A DNA stretch of 27,708 nucleotides. Origin: DATJPD01 sp036394195. GTDB taxonomy: Bacteria; Pseudomonadota; Alphaproteobacteria; CACIAM-22H2. The position numbers and the translations under genes are program-made. The stretch is taken from positions 1 to 27,708 of the forward strand of contig DASWFO010000318.1 of NCBI GenBank assembly GCA_036394195.1, given 5' to 3'. Below the pieces are notes generated by a model. The model was given only the letters and a program-made list of their open reading frames with translations. It made no database searches and had not been told where the DNA came from. Below are positions 15,665 to 22,603 of this stretch, in pieces; position 1 is the first letter of the stretch; the number at the start of each line of letters is the position of its first letter.

Positions 15665-16759
15665 TCACTCGCCGGCGTCGACGATGGCAATCACCGGCCC
15701 ACCGCCATGCGGCCCCTGGTGCATGGCGTCGACCGATACGAACACCGCCGGATCGCCGATCGCCGCCGCCGCGACCCCGCCGACCGCTCCCTTCGAGTGG
15801 CGGTGATGGTGCACGTCGGAATCATCCAGCATGATCTGGCGGCGGCCGCGCAGCTTGCCGCGCTTGTCGGCCTCGCACTTGATGAACACATTGACCAGCT
15901 TGCCGCGGAGGTCCGAGGCGCGCGCCCGCTCCGGCAGTGCCAGGCCGGCGTTGCGGATGCCGTCGTAGATGCCGTCGATGTCGAGGGCGTCGTTCATCAC
16001 GCTGTGGCCGATGCGGTAGCACCCGCCGGCCCCGGCCTTATTGCCGAGCAACACGATCTGGGCCTGGGTCAGCTCGACGCCCGACGAGCATGACGAGACC
16101 GAGGAGTAGAGGTCGAGGTTTTTGCAGATCTCTTCGGCCTTCGGCATCTTGATCTCGCCCAGTCCGACCGCGATGCCGAGTGCCGTGGTGCCATTGGACA
16201 CGCCCATTGATTCATGGACTTCGCAGGCGACCGTCTTGCCGCGGTGCTCGGCGTCCTGAACCATGTCGATGGTCAGGAGCGGCGTCTTGGTCTGGACGTA
16301 GTGAACGTCCTTCGGGTCCTCGATGCCGGCGTTCTTCATCGCCGCGCGGACGGCGTCGGCCACCTTTTCGACCATAGCCGGACGGCCGATATCCTCGGGC
16401 AGGAGCTCGACGCTCATGGCCGTGCCAATCGCGAGGCGCGCCTTGCCCGCGGGCCCGGTCTTGTCGTTGCGCGCGAATACGGTGGCGTGCGGCGTGATCA
16501 CGCCGTCGCAGCCGCCGGACCACACCATCGGGATCTGGGCGATGTCCTCGGCGCCGCGCTTGCCGAGCTTCTGGAGCACGCGGCGGAATGCCTGGTCGGC
16601 CAGGATGCGGGTGAAATCGTTCACGCCGCCGTTCCCCTCGGTCTTGCCGATGACGGCGATCACCTGGTCGGCCGTGAACTGGCCGGCGCGGATACGTTCT
16701 TCGAGCCCGGATGCGTCGGAGACGCTCTTAAGCTCCACCTTTGCGACTTCGATGGCCAT
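15665..16759 (-). CDS. Ring-opening amidohydrolase (cyanuric acid hydrolase/barbiturase family)
   Basis: This family hydrolyses an amide bond in cyanuric acid or barbituric acid and opens the ring. The 364 residues start at the ATG at 16759, with GGGGAAGAGGAC just upstream; the longer frame would run into an intergenic repeat. Three similar subdomains are expected, each giving a Lys and a Ser to the active site. Visible candidates are Lys39 (IGKTEGNGG) with Ser81 (WSGGCDGVITPH), and Lys158 (QTKTPLLT) with Ser226 (SSCSSGVELTQAQ). A C-terminal Ser lies in FVSVDAMHQGPHGGGPV. The glycine-rich end matches the family's metal/loop region. It is a single gene with no triazine or pyrimidine catabolic neighbours, so cyanuric acid and barbiturate remain equal candidates. 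Confidence 0.88.
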   Translation of the reverse strand: MAIEVAKVELKSVSDASGLEERIRAGQFTADQVIAVIGKTEGNGGVNDFTRILADQAFRRVLQKLGKRGAEDIAQIPMVWSGGCDGVITPHATVFARNDKTGPAGKARLAIGTAMSVELLPEDIGRPAMVEKVADAVRAAMKNAGIEDPKDVHYVQTKTPLLTIDMVQDAEHRGKTVACEVHESMGVSNGTTALGIAVGLGEIKMPKAEEICKNLDLYSSVSSCSSGVELTQAQIVLLGNKAGAGGCYRIGHSVMNDALDIDGIYDGIRNAGLALPERARASDLRGKLVNVFIKCEADKRGKLRGRRQIMLDDSDVHHHRHSKGAVGGVAAAAIGDPAVFVSVDAMHQGPHGGGPVIAIVDAGE

Positions 16760-16783
16760 GTGTCCTCTTCCCCATTGCTTTCC

Positions 16784-16854
16784 GTCATGCCGGACTTGAT
16801 CCGGCATCCATTGTGCCACTTTGCGCATGGACCCCGCATCAAGTGCGGAGTGAC
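16784..16854. repeat. Palindromic intergenic repeat (CGTCATGCCGGACTTGATCC type)
   Basis: CGTCATGCCGGACTTGAT at the left end is the imperfect inverse of ATCAAGTGCGGAGTGACG at the right end. Between them lie GGCATCCAT and ATGGACCCCGC. This wording is scattered between genes in many alphaproteobacteria. It lies just upstream of the amidohydrolase gene. Confidence 0.65.
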
Positions 16855-16990
16855 GGAGAAGAGTTTATGTCGTGCGCCCTCCGGCCGTCATTGGCCTCGG
16901 ATTTGCTCTTATCCTTCGCGACGTTTTTTAAACATGCGGGGGGCAAACTTGTTTAGCCAAGGTTTAACTTTTAAGTCGCATAGAGAGGTA

Positions 16991-17338
16991 ATGCCGGAAT
17001 CGATCGTCGACGAGTCGCGACCAACAACGGGCGGGTTCACGGCCGCCGATCTCGCGATTCTGGAGACGATCTGTGCCGCGGCGATCGCCCAGAAACAGTG
17101 GGGCCGTGCCCAGATCGTCCATGATCACTTTGCCGATTATCTCGCGGTCTGGTCCGTCCAAGCGGAGAGCACGACGCCGCCGAACCTGGCGATCGCGCGC
17201 TTCAAGCGCACCGGAACGTATGCCCTGACCAGCGACTCGGTGGTCGTGGCGACGGCGACGAGTCTCGACAAGATCCTGCCGACGATCCGGCGGATTCTCG
17301 ACCGCAGCGACGACGTGGCGGCCGCCGCCACCGGCTGA
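16991..17338 (+). CDS. Hypothetical protein, 115 residues
   Basis: I do not recognise this protein. It starts at the ATG at 16991, preceded by GAGAGGT at 6-8 bases. It has no signal peptide, membrane segment or cysteine. An acidic N-terminus leads into a helical region (FTAADLAILETICAAAIAQK, then WGRAQIVHDHFADYLAVW). A strand-rich middle (LAIARFKRTGTYALTSDSVV) and a final helix with ILPTIRRILDRSDD follow. A small cytoplasmic protein is likely. It is encoded on the same strand as the repeat protein and pseudo-subtilase, but a 235-base structured gap separates them. Membership of one operon is therefore uncertain. Confidence 0.65.
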   Translation: MPESIVDESRPTTGGFTAADLAILETICAAAIAQKQWGRAQIVHDHFADYLAVWSVQAESTTPPNLAIARFKRTGTYALTSDSVVVATATSLDKILPTIRRILDRSDDVAAAATG

Positions 17339-17475
17339 TGCCAGACCGTGTGGATAAGTGGATAAGCCGCTGATCCGTTGAGCCGGCACACGAACCGGCC
17401 CGGGCGACCTGATCAATGTGGTTCAGGGTCGGCCTTGGTCCGTTCCTGTAACCTCGCCTGGAACCTCTGGTCTAT

Positions 17476-17535
17476 ATCAATCGGGCGCCTCCCTGATTGA
17501 TCATCGCACCACTGTCGATGAGGAAAACCTCATCG
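17476..17535 (+). promoter_or_regulatory. Two strong hairpins in the leader of the Gly/Gln-rich protein gene
   Basis: ATCAATCGGG (17476-17485) pairs with CCCTGATTGAT (17491-17501), with one bulged T. Downstream CGATGAGG (17516-17523), a loop of AAAA and CCTCATCG (17528-17535) form a perfect 8-bp stem-loop. The second ends 38 bases before the ATG at 17574, leaving GGAGG (17561-17565) free. Neither is followed by a T-tract. They look like leader or mRNA-stability structures. Confidence 0.5.
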
Positions 17536-17573
17536 GGCAGAGGTTGTCGCGCACTCACTCGGAGGTTTTTCCA

Positions 17574-18278
17574 ATGCCAGACGTATCGGCCAACGGAAAC
17601 TATGCACAGTATCTCGCGCAGGCGCTGACGCCTCCTCTCCTTGGGATGGCCGGCCTGGGGGGGCAACAGGGATTCGGCCAGGAGTTCGGCAGCGCCGGCT
17701 TCGGCAATCAGGGATTTGGCAACCTGGGCTTCGGCCAGGGTCTTGGCAATCAGGGTCTGCAAGGTCTCGGCCAGCAGGGCCAGGGTTATCAGCCGGGCTT
17801 CGGCCAGCAGGGCCTCGGCCAGCAGAATCTCGGCCAGCTCGGTTGGGGCCAACAGACTAGCCCGCAGCAGCAGATCGGCATCATCCTTCAGCAACTCGCC
17901 CACCAAGTGGCGGGCCAGGGTGGCGTCGGCCAGCAGATCGGCCACTCGCTCCATCACGCCGCCCAATACGTTGCGACTCAGGGCGCCGTGGCGCAGCAGA
18001 TCGGCGCCTTGCTGCATCAGCTGGCTCATCAATGCGCCTCGCAGGGCCAATTCGGTCAGGCCGGCAATATCTTTGGCGGGCTCGGGGGACAACAGGCCTT
18101 TGGCCAGCAAGGCATGAACCCGCAGGCGGCGTGGCAGCTTGCCCAGCTCGCCAATCAGCTGGCGGCGCAAAACCGCTACGGCGGCATCGGTGCGCAAGGG
18201 ATCGGTTGGGGCCAGGGCGGATACGGGTTCGGCTCACCGCAGGGGCAGGCGTGGGGCTTCAATCGTCCGATGTGGTGA
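17574..18278 (+). CDS. Gly/Gln-rich low-complexity protein with four 21-residue helical repeats
   Basis: An unrecognised 234-residue protein of unusual composition. Residues 30-90 are a GFG/GLG-x-QG series (GFGNQGFGNLGFGQGLGNQG). Residues 99-161 are three contiguous 21-residue units: QQIGIILQQLAHQVAGQGGV, QQIGHSLHHAAQYVATQGAV and QQIGALLHQLAHQCASQGQF, each ending in G or A. After a 21-residue Gly/Gln spacer a fourth, weaker unit occurs at 183-203 (PQAAWQLAQLANQLAAQNRY). The tail is again Gly-rich and ends NRPMW. Repeat units have an i, i+3/4 hydrophobic pattern, so amphipathic helices are likely. No signal peptide or membrane helix is visible. The start at 17574 has GGAGG at 8 bases. It precedes the pseudo-subtilase gene by 101 bases, with a hairpin between. 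A structural, assembling or surface role is possible; none is shown. Confidence 0.8.
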   Translation: MPDVSANGNYAQYLAQALTPPLLGMAGLGGQQGFGQEFGSAGFGNQGFGNLGFGQGLGNQGLQGLGQQGQGYQPGFGQQGLGQQNLGQLGWGQQTSPQQQIGIILQQLAHQVAGQGGVGQQIGHSLHHAAQYVATQGAVAQQIGALLHQLAHQCASQGQFGQAGNIFGGLGGQQAFGQQGMNPQAAWQLAQLANQLAAQNRYGGIGAQGIGWGQGGYGFGSPQGQAWGFNRPMW

Positions 18279-18313
18279 TCGGCGAGAAGGCGAAGCCAAC
18301 AGCCGCAAGGCTC

Positions 18314-18354
18314 CGGGGTCGGCGTCTGGACATCGAACCAGTGCGCCGACCCCG
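18314..18354 (+). terminator. Large intercistronic hairpin between the repeat protein and pseudo-subtilase genes
   Basis: CGGGGTCGGCG (18314-18324) and CGCCGACCCCG (18344-18354) form a perfect 11-bp stem. CTGG (18326-18329) and CCAG (18338-18341) extend it inward. No T-tract follows, so it may act as a partial terminator or a 3'-end stabiliser of the upstream message. Confidence 0.5.
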
Positions 18355-18379
18355 CTAGCTCATCGGAACGGAGGACGAT

Positions 18380-20272
18380 ATGGCCCAGGAGAAGGACGAA
18401 CGGACGACCGCGTCGGCCCGCAGGACCGCCGAGGCGAGCGAAGGAAAAGCAACCGGCCCAAGCCGACCCTCGCCAAAAGCCGCGCTCAATGGCGGGGCGG
18501 GGCCGGGCACCGTGGCACGACGTCGACGGCAATACCTGATTGCCGTCCGCCCGTCCGGTCCTGGGTTATCGGGTCCTGGGCCATCCGGCGATCAGCCGCG
18601 ACCCCTCGACGCGGTCGTCGACTATCTCGGCCAGCAGGAGGACATCGAGATCGTCCGGCGGGTGAAGCCGGCCGGCGTCCGGCCGTTCGAATCCAACGGC
18701 ACCTTCTCGCAGGACATCATTGTCGCGCGGATCGAGGAAGGGAAAGCGGCGACCTTGCGGGCCGCCGGTCAGCCGCAGATCATCATCGAGCGCGACGCGG
18801 CCCTGACCTTCACCGACGGCGCCGGTGCCCTAGCCGCAGGTGCGGTGGCGGGCAGCATCGCAACTCCGTTCTCGTCCGCGGGAACCGAAGTGGCGCTCCG
18901 CATTGTCGGCGAGCGCGACCAGCCCTTGCCACGGGCGGTCGTCGTGGTTTACGGGGCGGGTTTCCCCGTGCAGGCCGTCACGGATGACTCTGGAACGGCG
19001 CGCATCACCTTGTTCGGCGGCCAGGCCGACTCGGTTCGGGCCATCTATGTCAAGCCGGCGGCGAATCATTGGGAACGATTGATCCCCGCACCCGAGCTCA
19101 ATCAGAGCGGCGCCACGACGATCAAGCTGCGCTCTCTGGCCGAGACCTTCCCGGGCTTTCCGAACGAGCGGCTGGTGGGGTGGGGCCAGCGCCTCATGCG
19201 GTGGGAGCAGGCCGCCGGCAGGCTGACCGGCGCCGGCATACGGATCGGCCTCATCGGGTCCGGGTGCGACAATTCGCACGTGGGTCTGCGCCGCGTCACC
19301 AGCGGCAAAGATTTTACCGATCGGCGCAGCGATAATGCGTGGACCGAGGATGCGCTCGCCTATGGCACGCACGCGGCCGGACTCATCGCGGGGGCCGCCG
19401 GCAGCGGCCAGCCGATCGCGGGCTTCGCGCCGGAAGCCGAACTCCACGCGTTCAAAGTCCTTCCGGGCGGCCATATGAGCGATCTTCTCGCCGCCCTGGA
19501 TGAATGCATCGCCCGCGAGTTCGATGCGGTCTGTATCGGTGTCGGATGCGAGGAGAGCTCGGAGCTGTTTCATCAGAAGCTTCAAGAGGTCCAGAACCGC
19601 GGCTGCGCCTGCATCGTCGCGGCCGGGAATTTTGGAAGTCCGGCAGTCCCCGTACCGGCCGGGTTCCAGACCGTCTTCGCCGTCGGCGCGGTGGGCAAGC
19701 TCCGGGAGTTCCCGATGGACACCTGGCACGCCCAGGCGGTGATTCCGCAGCTGATCGGCAACGAGGGCGTCTTTCCGGCGGCGCTCAGCGCCGTCGGTCC
19801 GCAGATCGCCGTCTCCGCACCGGGGGTCGCGGTCGTCTCGACCGTGCCGGGCGGATATGCGGCGCTCGACGGCACCTTACCCGCGGCAGCGCACATCACC
19901 GGGCTCGCGGCGCTGATCCTGGCGCATCATCCGCTTTTTCAGGGTCCGTTGAAGGTTCGTTCGGACCAGCGCGTCAATGCGCTCTTCGGCTTGATCAGAG
20001 CCAGTGCCGTGCCGTATTTCGCCGACCCCTTACGCGGCGGCGCGGGCGTGCCGGACCTGCAGCGGGTGCCGGGCCTGGACGGCGTCCTGGGTGCACAACC
20101 CTTCGCCGCGGGCCCCGCCGCATTCGCACCGGATCTGTTCGCCAGCGCCATGCGCGGCGCGCCGACGGCGCCGGGGGCCGAGCCCTTCCAGGGCCCGTTC
20201 CCGGCTTATGGGCCGCTGATCGCCCAGGGCTGGCAGGCGCTGATCCAGATGCGGGCGGCCGGACTGCTCTGA
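18380..20272 (+). CDS. Subtilisin-fold (S8) protein lacking the entire catalytic triad: pseudo-subtilase
   Basis: The 630 residues start at the ATG at 18380 (GGAGG 6-10 bases upstream). A charged, probably disordered N-terminus (1-50) has no signal peptide. Residues 51-145 resemble a subtilase prodomain (YLIAVRPSG, later IIIERDAALTF). Residues 168-235 look like a beta-sandwich (VALRIVGERDQPLPRAVVVV). The S8 fold spans about 285-520. Its three catalytic blocks are recognisable but mutated. IGLIGSGCDNSH has Gly293 where Asp is expected, AYGTHAAGLIAG has Tyr328 in place of His, and LDGTLPAAAHITG has Leu500 in place of Ser. The oxyanion Asn is kept (AAGN, Asn417). Proteolysis is therefore very unlikely, while the conserved fold suggests binding or scaffolding. 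A Pro/Ala/Gly-rich tail (about 545-630) follows. It shares strand and region with the repeat protein. Confidence 0.85.
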   Translation: MAQEKDERTTASARRTAEASEGKATGPSRPSPKAALNGGAGPGTVARRRRQYLIAVRPSGPGLSGPGPSGDQPRPLDAVVDYLGQQEDIEIVRRVKPAGVRPFESNGTFSQDIIVARIEEGKAATLRAAGQPQIIIERDAALTFTDGAGALAAGAVAGSIATPFSSAGTEVALRIVGERDQPLPRAVVVVYGAGFPVQAVTDDSGTARITLFGGQADSVRAIYVKPAANHWERLIPAPELNQSGATTIKLRSLAETFPGFPNERLVGWGQRLMRWEQAAGRLTGAGIRIGLIGSGCDNSHVGLRRVTSGKDFTDRRSDNAWTEDALAYGTHAAGLIAGAAGSGQPIAGFAPEAELHAFKVLPGGHMSDLLAALDECIAREFDAVCIGVGCEESSELFHQKLQEVQNRGCACIVAAGNFGSPAVPVPAGFQTVFAVGAVGKLREFPMDTWHAQAVIPQLIGNEGVFPAALSAVGPQIAVSAPGVAVVSTVPGGYAALDGTLPAAAHITGLAALILAHHPLFQGPLKVRSDQRVNALFGLIRASAVPYFADPLRGGAGVPDLQRVPGLDGVLGAQPFAAGPAAFAPDLFASAMRGAPTAPGAEPFQGPFPAYGPLIAQGWQALIQMRAAGLL

Positions 20273-20308
20273 AAAGAAACGGGTCCCACGAGCAGTACGC
20301 GCCGTCGC

Positions 20309-21085
20309 TCAGGTCAGTCGCTTGGCCCCCGCGCTGGCATCGTCGCCAGCGGCGGGCGGGTGCAGGTCTGCCCGCATACGGGCGACGGCCTCGCCGCGGC
20401 GATGGACCTTGAGCTTGTCGAGGATGTTGTGCACGTGGTTCTTGACGGTCGTCGCCTGAATTCCGAGGTGGCGCGCGATCTGCTTGTTGGACAGCCCGCG
20501 GTCCATGAGGCCGGCGATCTGCATCTCACGCTTTGACAAGGGTGCTGCGGATGCTGCATCCGTTCCGTTCCGCGACAAGAGTGCGACCTGGTGGTAGAGG
20601 GCGGCCGCGGCGCGTGGCGAGCAGAGAAGCTCGTTCCGCATCGTGCTCTTGACCGCGGCGACGACGTCGGCCAGGGACGCATCGTCGCAGATGTAACCGG
20701 AAATACCGGCGGCGGCGAGCGCGAGGATTTCGCTATCCGTCTCGGCGATGCCGAAGGCCATGACCTTGGCGGCCGGCGTCTGCAGCATGAGCTCCTTCGC
20801 GTGGTCGAGGTTGCCCGCCCGCGTCGCGTCGAACAGGACGACATCGGGACGAAGCTGCGCGGTTTTCGCCGCCGCCTGCGGAAGCCCGGTCGTTCCGATG
20901 ATCTGGACGCCCTCCTGCTGCGCCAGCAGAAGCGCCAGCCCATCCTGGAATAGCTTCACCTGGCTGACCACCAGGACGCGTAGCGGGACCACGGGTTGCG
21001 CGCATGGGCTCGTCGATTGTGCAGCAGGCAAATTGGTTCCGCGTCGAATCTCGAACGCTGGATGCGTTCCCTGTCCCAATACCAT
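20309..21085 (-). CDS. LuxR/NarL-family transcription factor with degenerate receiver domain
   Basis: A 258-residue DNA-binding regulator. Residues 35-155 have the response-regulator fold (LRVLVVSQVKLFQDGLALLL; PDVVLFDA; GISGYICDDASLADVVAAVK). Asp86 occupies the phosphorylation site. The acidic pair that binds Mg2+ is Ser41-Gln42, and the conserved Lys is Cys133. Normal phosphorelay is therefore doubtful. Residues 182-240 are a full LuxR helix-turn-helix (LSKREMQIAGLMDRGLSNKQ, then VKNHVHNILDKLKVHRRGEA). The start at 21085 has GGAG at about 8 bases. It converges on the pseudo-subtilase gene with a 36-base gap, and no sensor kinase is nearby. Control of the neighbouring repeat protein/pseudo-subtilase genes is plausible but unproven. 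Confidence 0.85.
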   Translation of the reverse strand: MVLGQGTHPAFEIRRGTNLPAAQSTSPCAQPVVPLRVLVVSQVKLFQDGLALLLAQQEGVQIIGTTGLPQAAAKTAQLRPDVVLFDATRAGNLDHAKELMLQTPAAKVMAFGIAETDSEILALAAAGISGYICDDASLADVVAAVKSTMRNELLCSPRAAAALYHQVALLSRNGTDAASAAPLSKREMQIAGLMDRGLSNKQIARHLGIQATTVKNHVHNILDKLKVHRRGEAVARMRADLHPPAAGDDASAGAKRLT

Positions 21086-21327
21086 TTGTGGGCTCCGTTT
21101 GAGGACGTGAAAACAAAAGTCCTATCGCGGTAGCGCTTGATTACTCCCCTGTGACAATGGTGGCGCAAATTATCACCAACCGGGCGCGCAGACGCGTGAC
21201 ATGTCGATGGCGTCTGAATGAGACCGCGACCTCATGCCCGTGCCGCATTTTTCGGCAGAAGCTTTCCTTGCTCCCGTGAATATGCGACAGAGAAGACCAC
21301 GTCTCGGCACCTCCGTCTTCTCCCCAC

Positions 21328-22029
21328 ATGACCCCGTCCGTCTGCCGCAGCTTCGCGTCCAGCTTCCGCGCTGGCGCGGTTGGAATCTGGCCGCTGCTGC
21401 CGAGCCCGGTCCTGTATGGCCTTGCCTTCGGATTAATGGCGGGCACGGTCGGCTTGTCCCTCATCGAAACCACGGTGTTCAGCGGTGCCGTCTTCGCGGG
21501 CGGGGCGCAGATCGCGTCGCTGCAGGGCTGGAGCTACCCGGTGTCGCTGCTGTTCGTGTGCCTGACGACGGCGGCGATCAATTCGCGCTACGTGCTGATG
21601 GGGGCGACGTTGCGTCCGGTCTTGACGGGCCATCCGCCGGCGCGGCTCTACGGCACGCTCTTTTTTCTCGTCGACCAGGATTGGATCCTGGTCATGCGGG
21701 ACCGCGAGAAAGGGTTCGATAACCTCGGCTACCTTCTCGGCAGCGGCGTTGTCACCTGGAGCATATGGGTGGCCTGCACGATGGCGGGCCGCGCCCTTGG
21801 CGGCTGGATTCCGGATCCGCGGGCGTTCGGCGTCGACTTCATGCTGGGCGCGTTCTTCGCCACGGTCGCCGTCGCGTTCTGGCGGCAATCGCCGCGGCTG
21901 GCCCCGTTCGTGGTGTCGGCCGCGATGGCGATCGCCGTCCAGAAGCTGTGGCAGGGGCCCTGGTACATCCTGGTCGGAGCACTCGCCGGCAGCCTCGCGG
22001 GAGTGGCGACGCGTGACCGTGCGGCCTGA
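21328..22029 (+). CDS. azlC: AzlC-family branched-chain amino acid exporter, large subunit
   Basis: With AzlD this forms a two-component inner-membrane exporter of branched-chain amino acids and analogues (azaleucine resistance; YgaZ/YgaH in E. coli). The 233 residues have about six to seven membrane segments. Family hallmarks are PVLYGLAFGLMAGTVGLSLI, FSGAVFAGGAQIASLQGW, TTAAINSRYVLMGATLRP and FFLVDQDWILVMRDREKG. A typical final helix (WYILVGALAGSLAGV) ends it. No good ribosome binding site precedes the ATG at 21328, but no alternative start fits the fold better. The azlD start overlaps its 3' end. Confidence 0.92.
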   Translation: MTPSVCRSFASSFRAGAVGIWPLLPSPVLYGLAFGLMAGTVGLSLIETTVFSGAVFAGGAQIASLQGWSYPVSLLFVCLTTAAINSRYVLMGATLRPVLTGHPPARLYGTLFFLVDQDWILVMRDREKGFDNLGYLLGSGVVTWSIWVACTMAGRALGGWIPDPRAFGVDFMLGAFFATVAVAFWRQSPRLAPFVVSAAMAIAVQKLWQGPWYILVGALAGSLAGVATRDRAA

Positions 22030-22324
22030 CGTCATCGCGGCGATCCTGGCCATGGGCGTGGTCGCGTATGCCTGCCGCGCCGGCGGCTTCTTCATGATGC
22101 GCTACGTGCCGCTGACGCCGCCGATCCAGGCGTGGCTGAAGGCGATTCCGATGTCGATCGTCGGCGCGATCCTGGGTCCGATCGCGATCAACGGCGGCGT
22201 GGCGGAGTGGGTGGGCCTCGCCGCGGCGGTCGGCCTCATGTGGATAACCGGCCGGGACTTCGTCGGCCTGTTCGGCGGCATCGCGGCCGTGGCGCTCGTG
22301 CGCTGGCTGTTGGGGACCGGCTGA
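22013..22324 (+). CDS. azlD: AzlD-family branched-chain amino acid exporter, small subunit
   Basis: A 103-residue partner of AzlC with about four membrane helices. It has AAILAMGVVAYACRAGGFFM near the N-terminus, then IQAWLKAIPMSIVGAILGPI, the conserved AzlD core. Two short C-terminal helices (WVGLAAAVGLMWITGRDFVG; GGIAAVALVRWLLG) end it. I start at the GTG at 22013, which overlaps the azlC stop by 17 bases and follows GGGAG at about 9 bases. A second GTG at 22019 would lose only two residues. Length and order match the family. Confidence 0.88.
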   Translation: MTVRPDVIAAILAMGVVAYACRAGGFFMMRYVPLTPPIQAWLKAIPMSIVGAILGPIAINGGVAEWVGLAAAVGLMWITGRDFVGLFGGIAAVALVRWLLGTG

Positions 22325-22336
22325 TCGGGCGCGCAG

Positions 22337-22414
22337 CGCGACGCGCGCGGCGGCTCTGGTGAAGCTGCGTTCCTTCGCGACGGAGAGCGCGTAGCGGATC
22401 TGGTGGAATTCCAC
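22337..22414 (-). pseudogene. Remnant of a LysR-family regulator: N-terminal helix-turn-helix start only
   Basis: Reading minus from a GTG at 22414, the first 26 residues, MEFHQIRYALSVAKERSFTR followed by AAARVAL, match the start of LysR-type regulators (MEFHQIRYFLAV..., then TRAAERC). The similarity stops inside the helix-turn-helix. The frame then runs antisense to azlD with no LysR character. About 90% of the gene is therefore missing, apparently lost at a junction next to the azlD stop. Confidence 0.6.
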
Positions 22415-22456
22415 GAGAGCCGCGCGTTCGAACTATCGAGGCGATCGTGGGCCGTA

Positions 22457-22576
22457 CCCCTCACCCGGACGCTTCGCGTCCACCCTCTCCCACAAGGGGG
22501 AGAGGGTTACGCCGCCGCGCCCATTCACCTCTCCCCTCGTGGGAGAGGTCGCGACCAGCAGCGAGCGGGTGAGGGG
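22457..22576. repeat. Long palindromic intergenic repeat (CCCCTCACCCG ... CGGGTGAGGGG)
   Basis: The ends CCCCTCACCCG (22457-22467) and CGGGTGAGGGG (22566-22576) are perfect inverse copies. Inside lie two further hairpins, CCCTCTCCC with GGGAGAGGG and ACCTCTCCC with GGGAGAGGT. The element is non-coding and of a type common in alphaproteobacteria. It lies between the converging azlD and thiolase genes, where it may also end transcripts. A related element is at 27237. Confidence 0.7.
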
Positions 22577-22603
22577 GGCTGTGCAGCATGAAATCAGGTT
22601 GAA

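Noticed and set aside
17349..17365. TGTGGATAA, a perfect DnaA-box sequence, followed by a second GTGGATAA
   Set aside because: A single 9-mer is expected by chance about once in several such windows; no AT-rich unwinding region, further boxes or origin-linked genes are present.
21086..21327. Possible small gene or operator between luxR and azlC
   Set aside because: Only short, weak dyads (GGAC/GTCC) and no convincing frame were seen.
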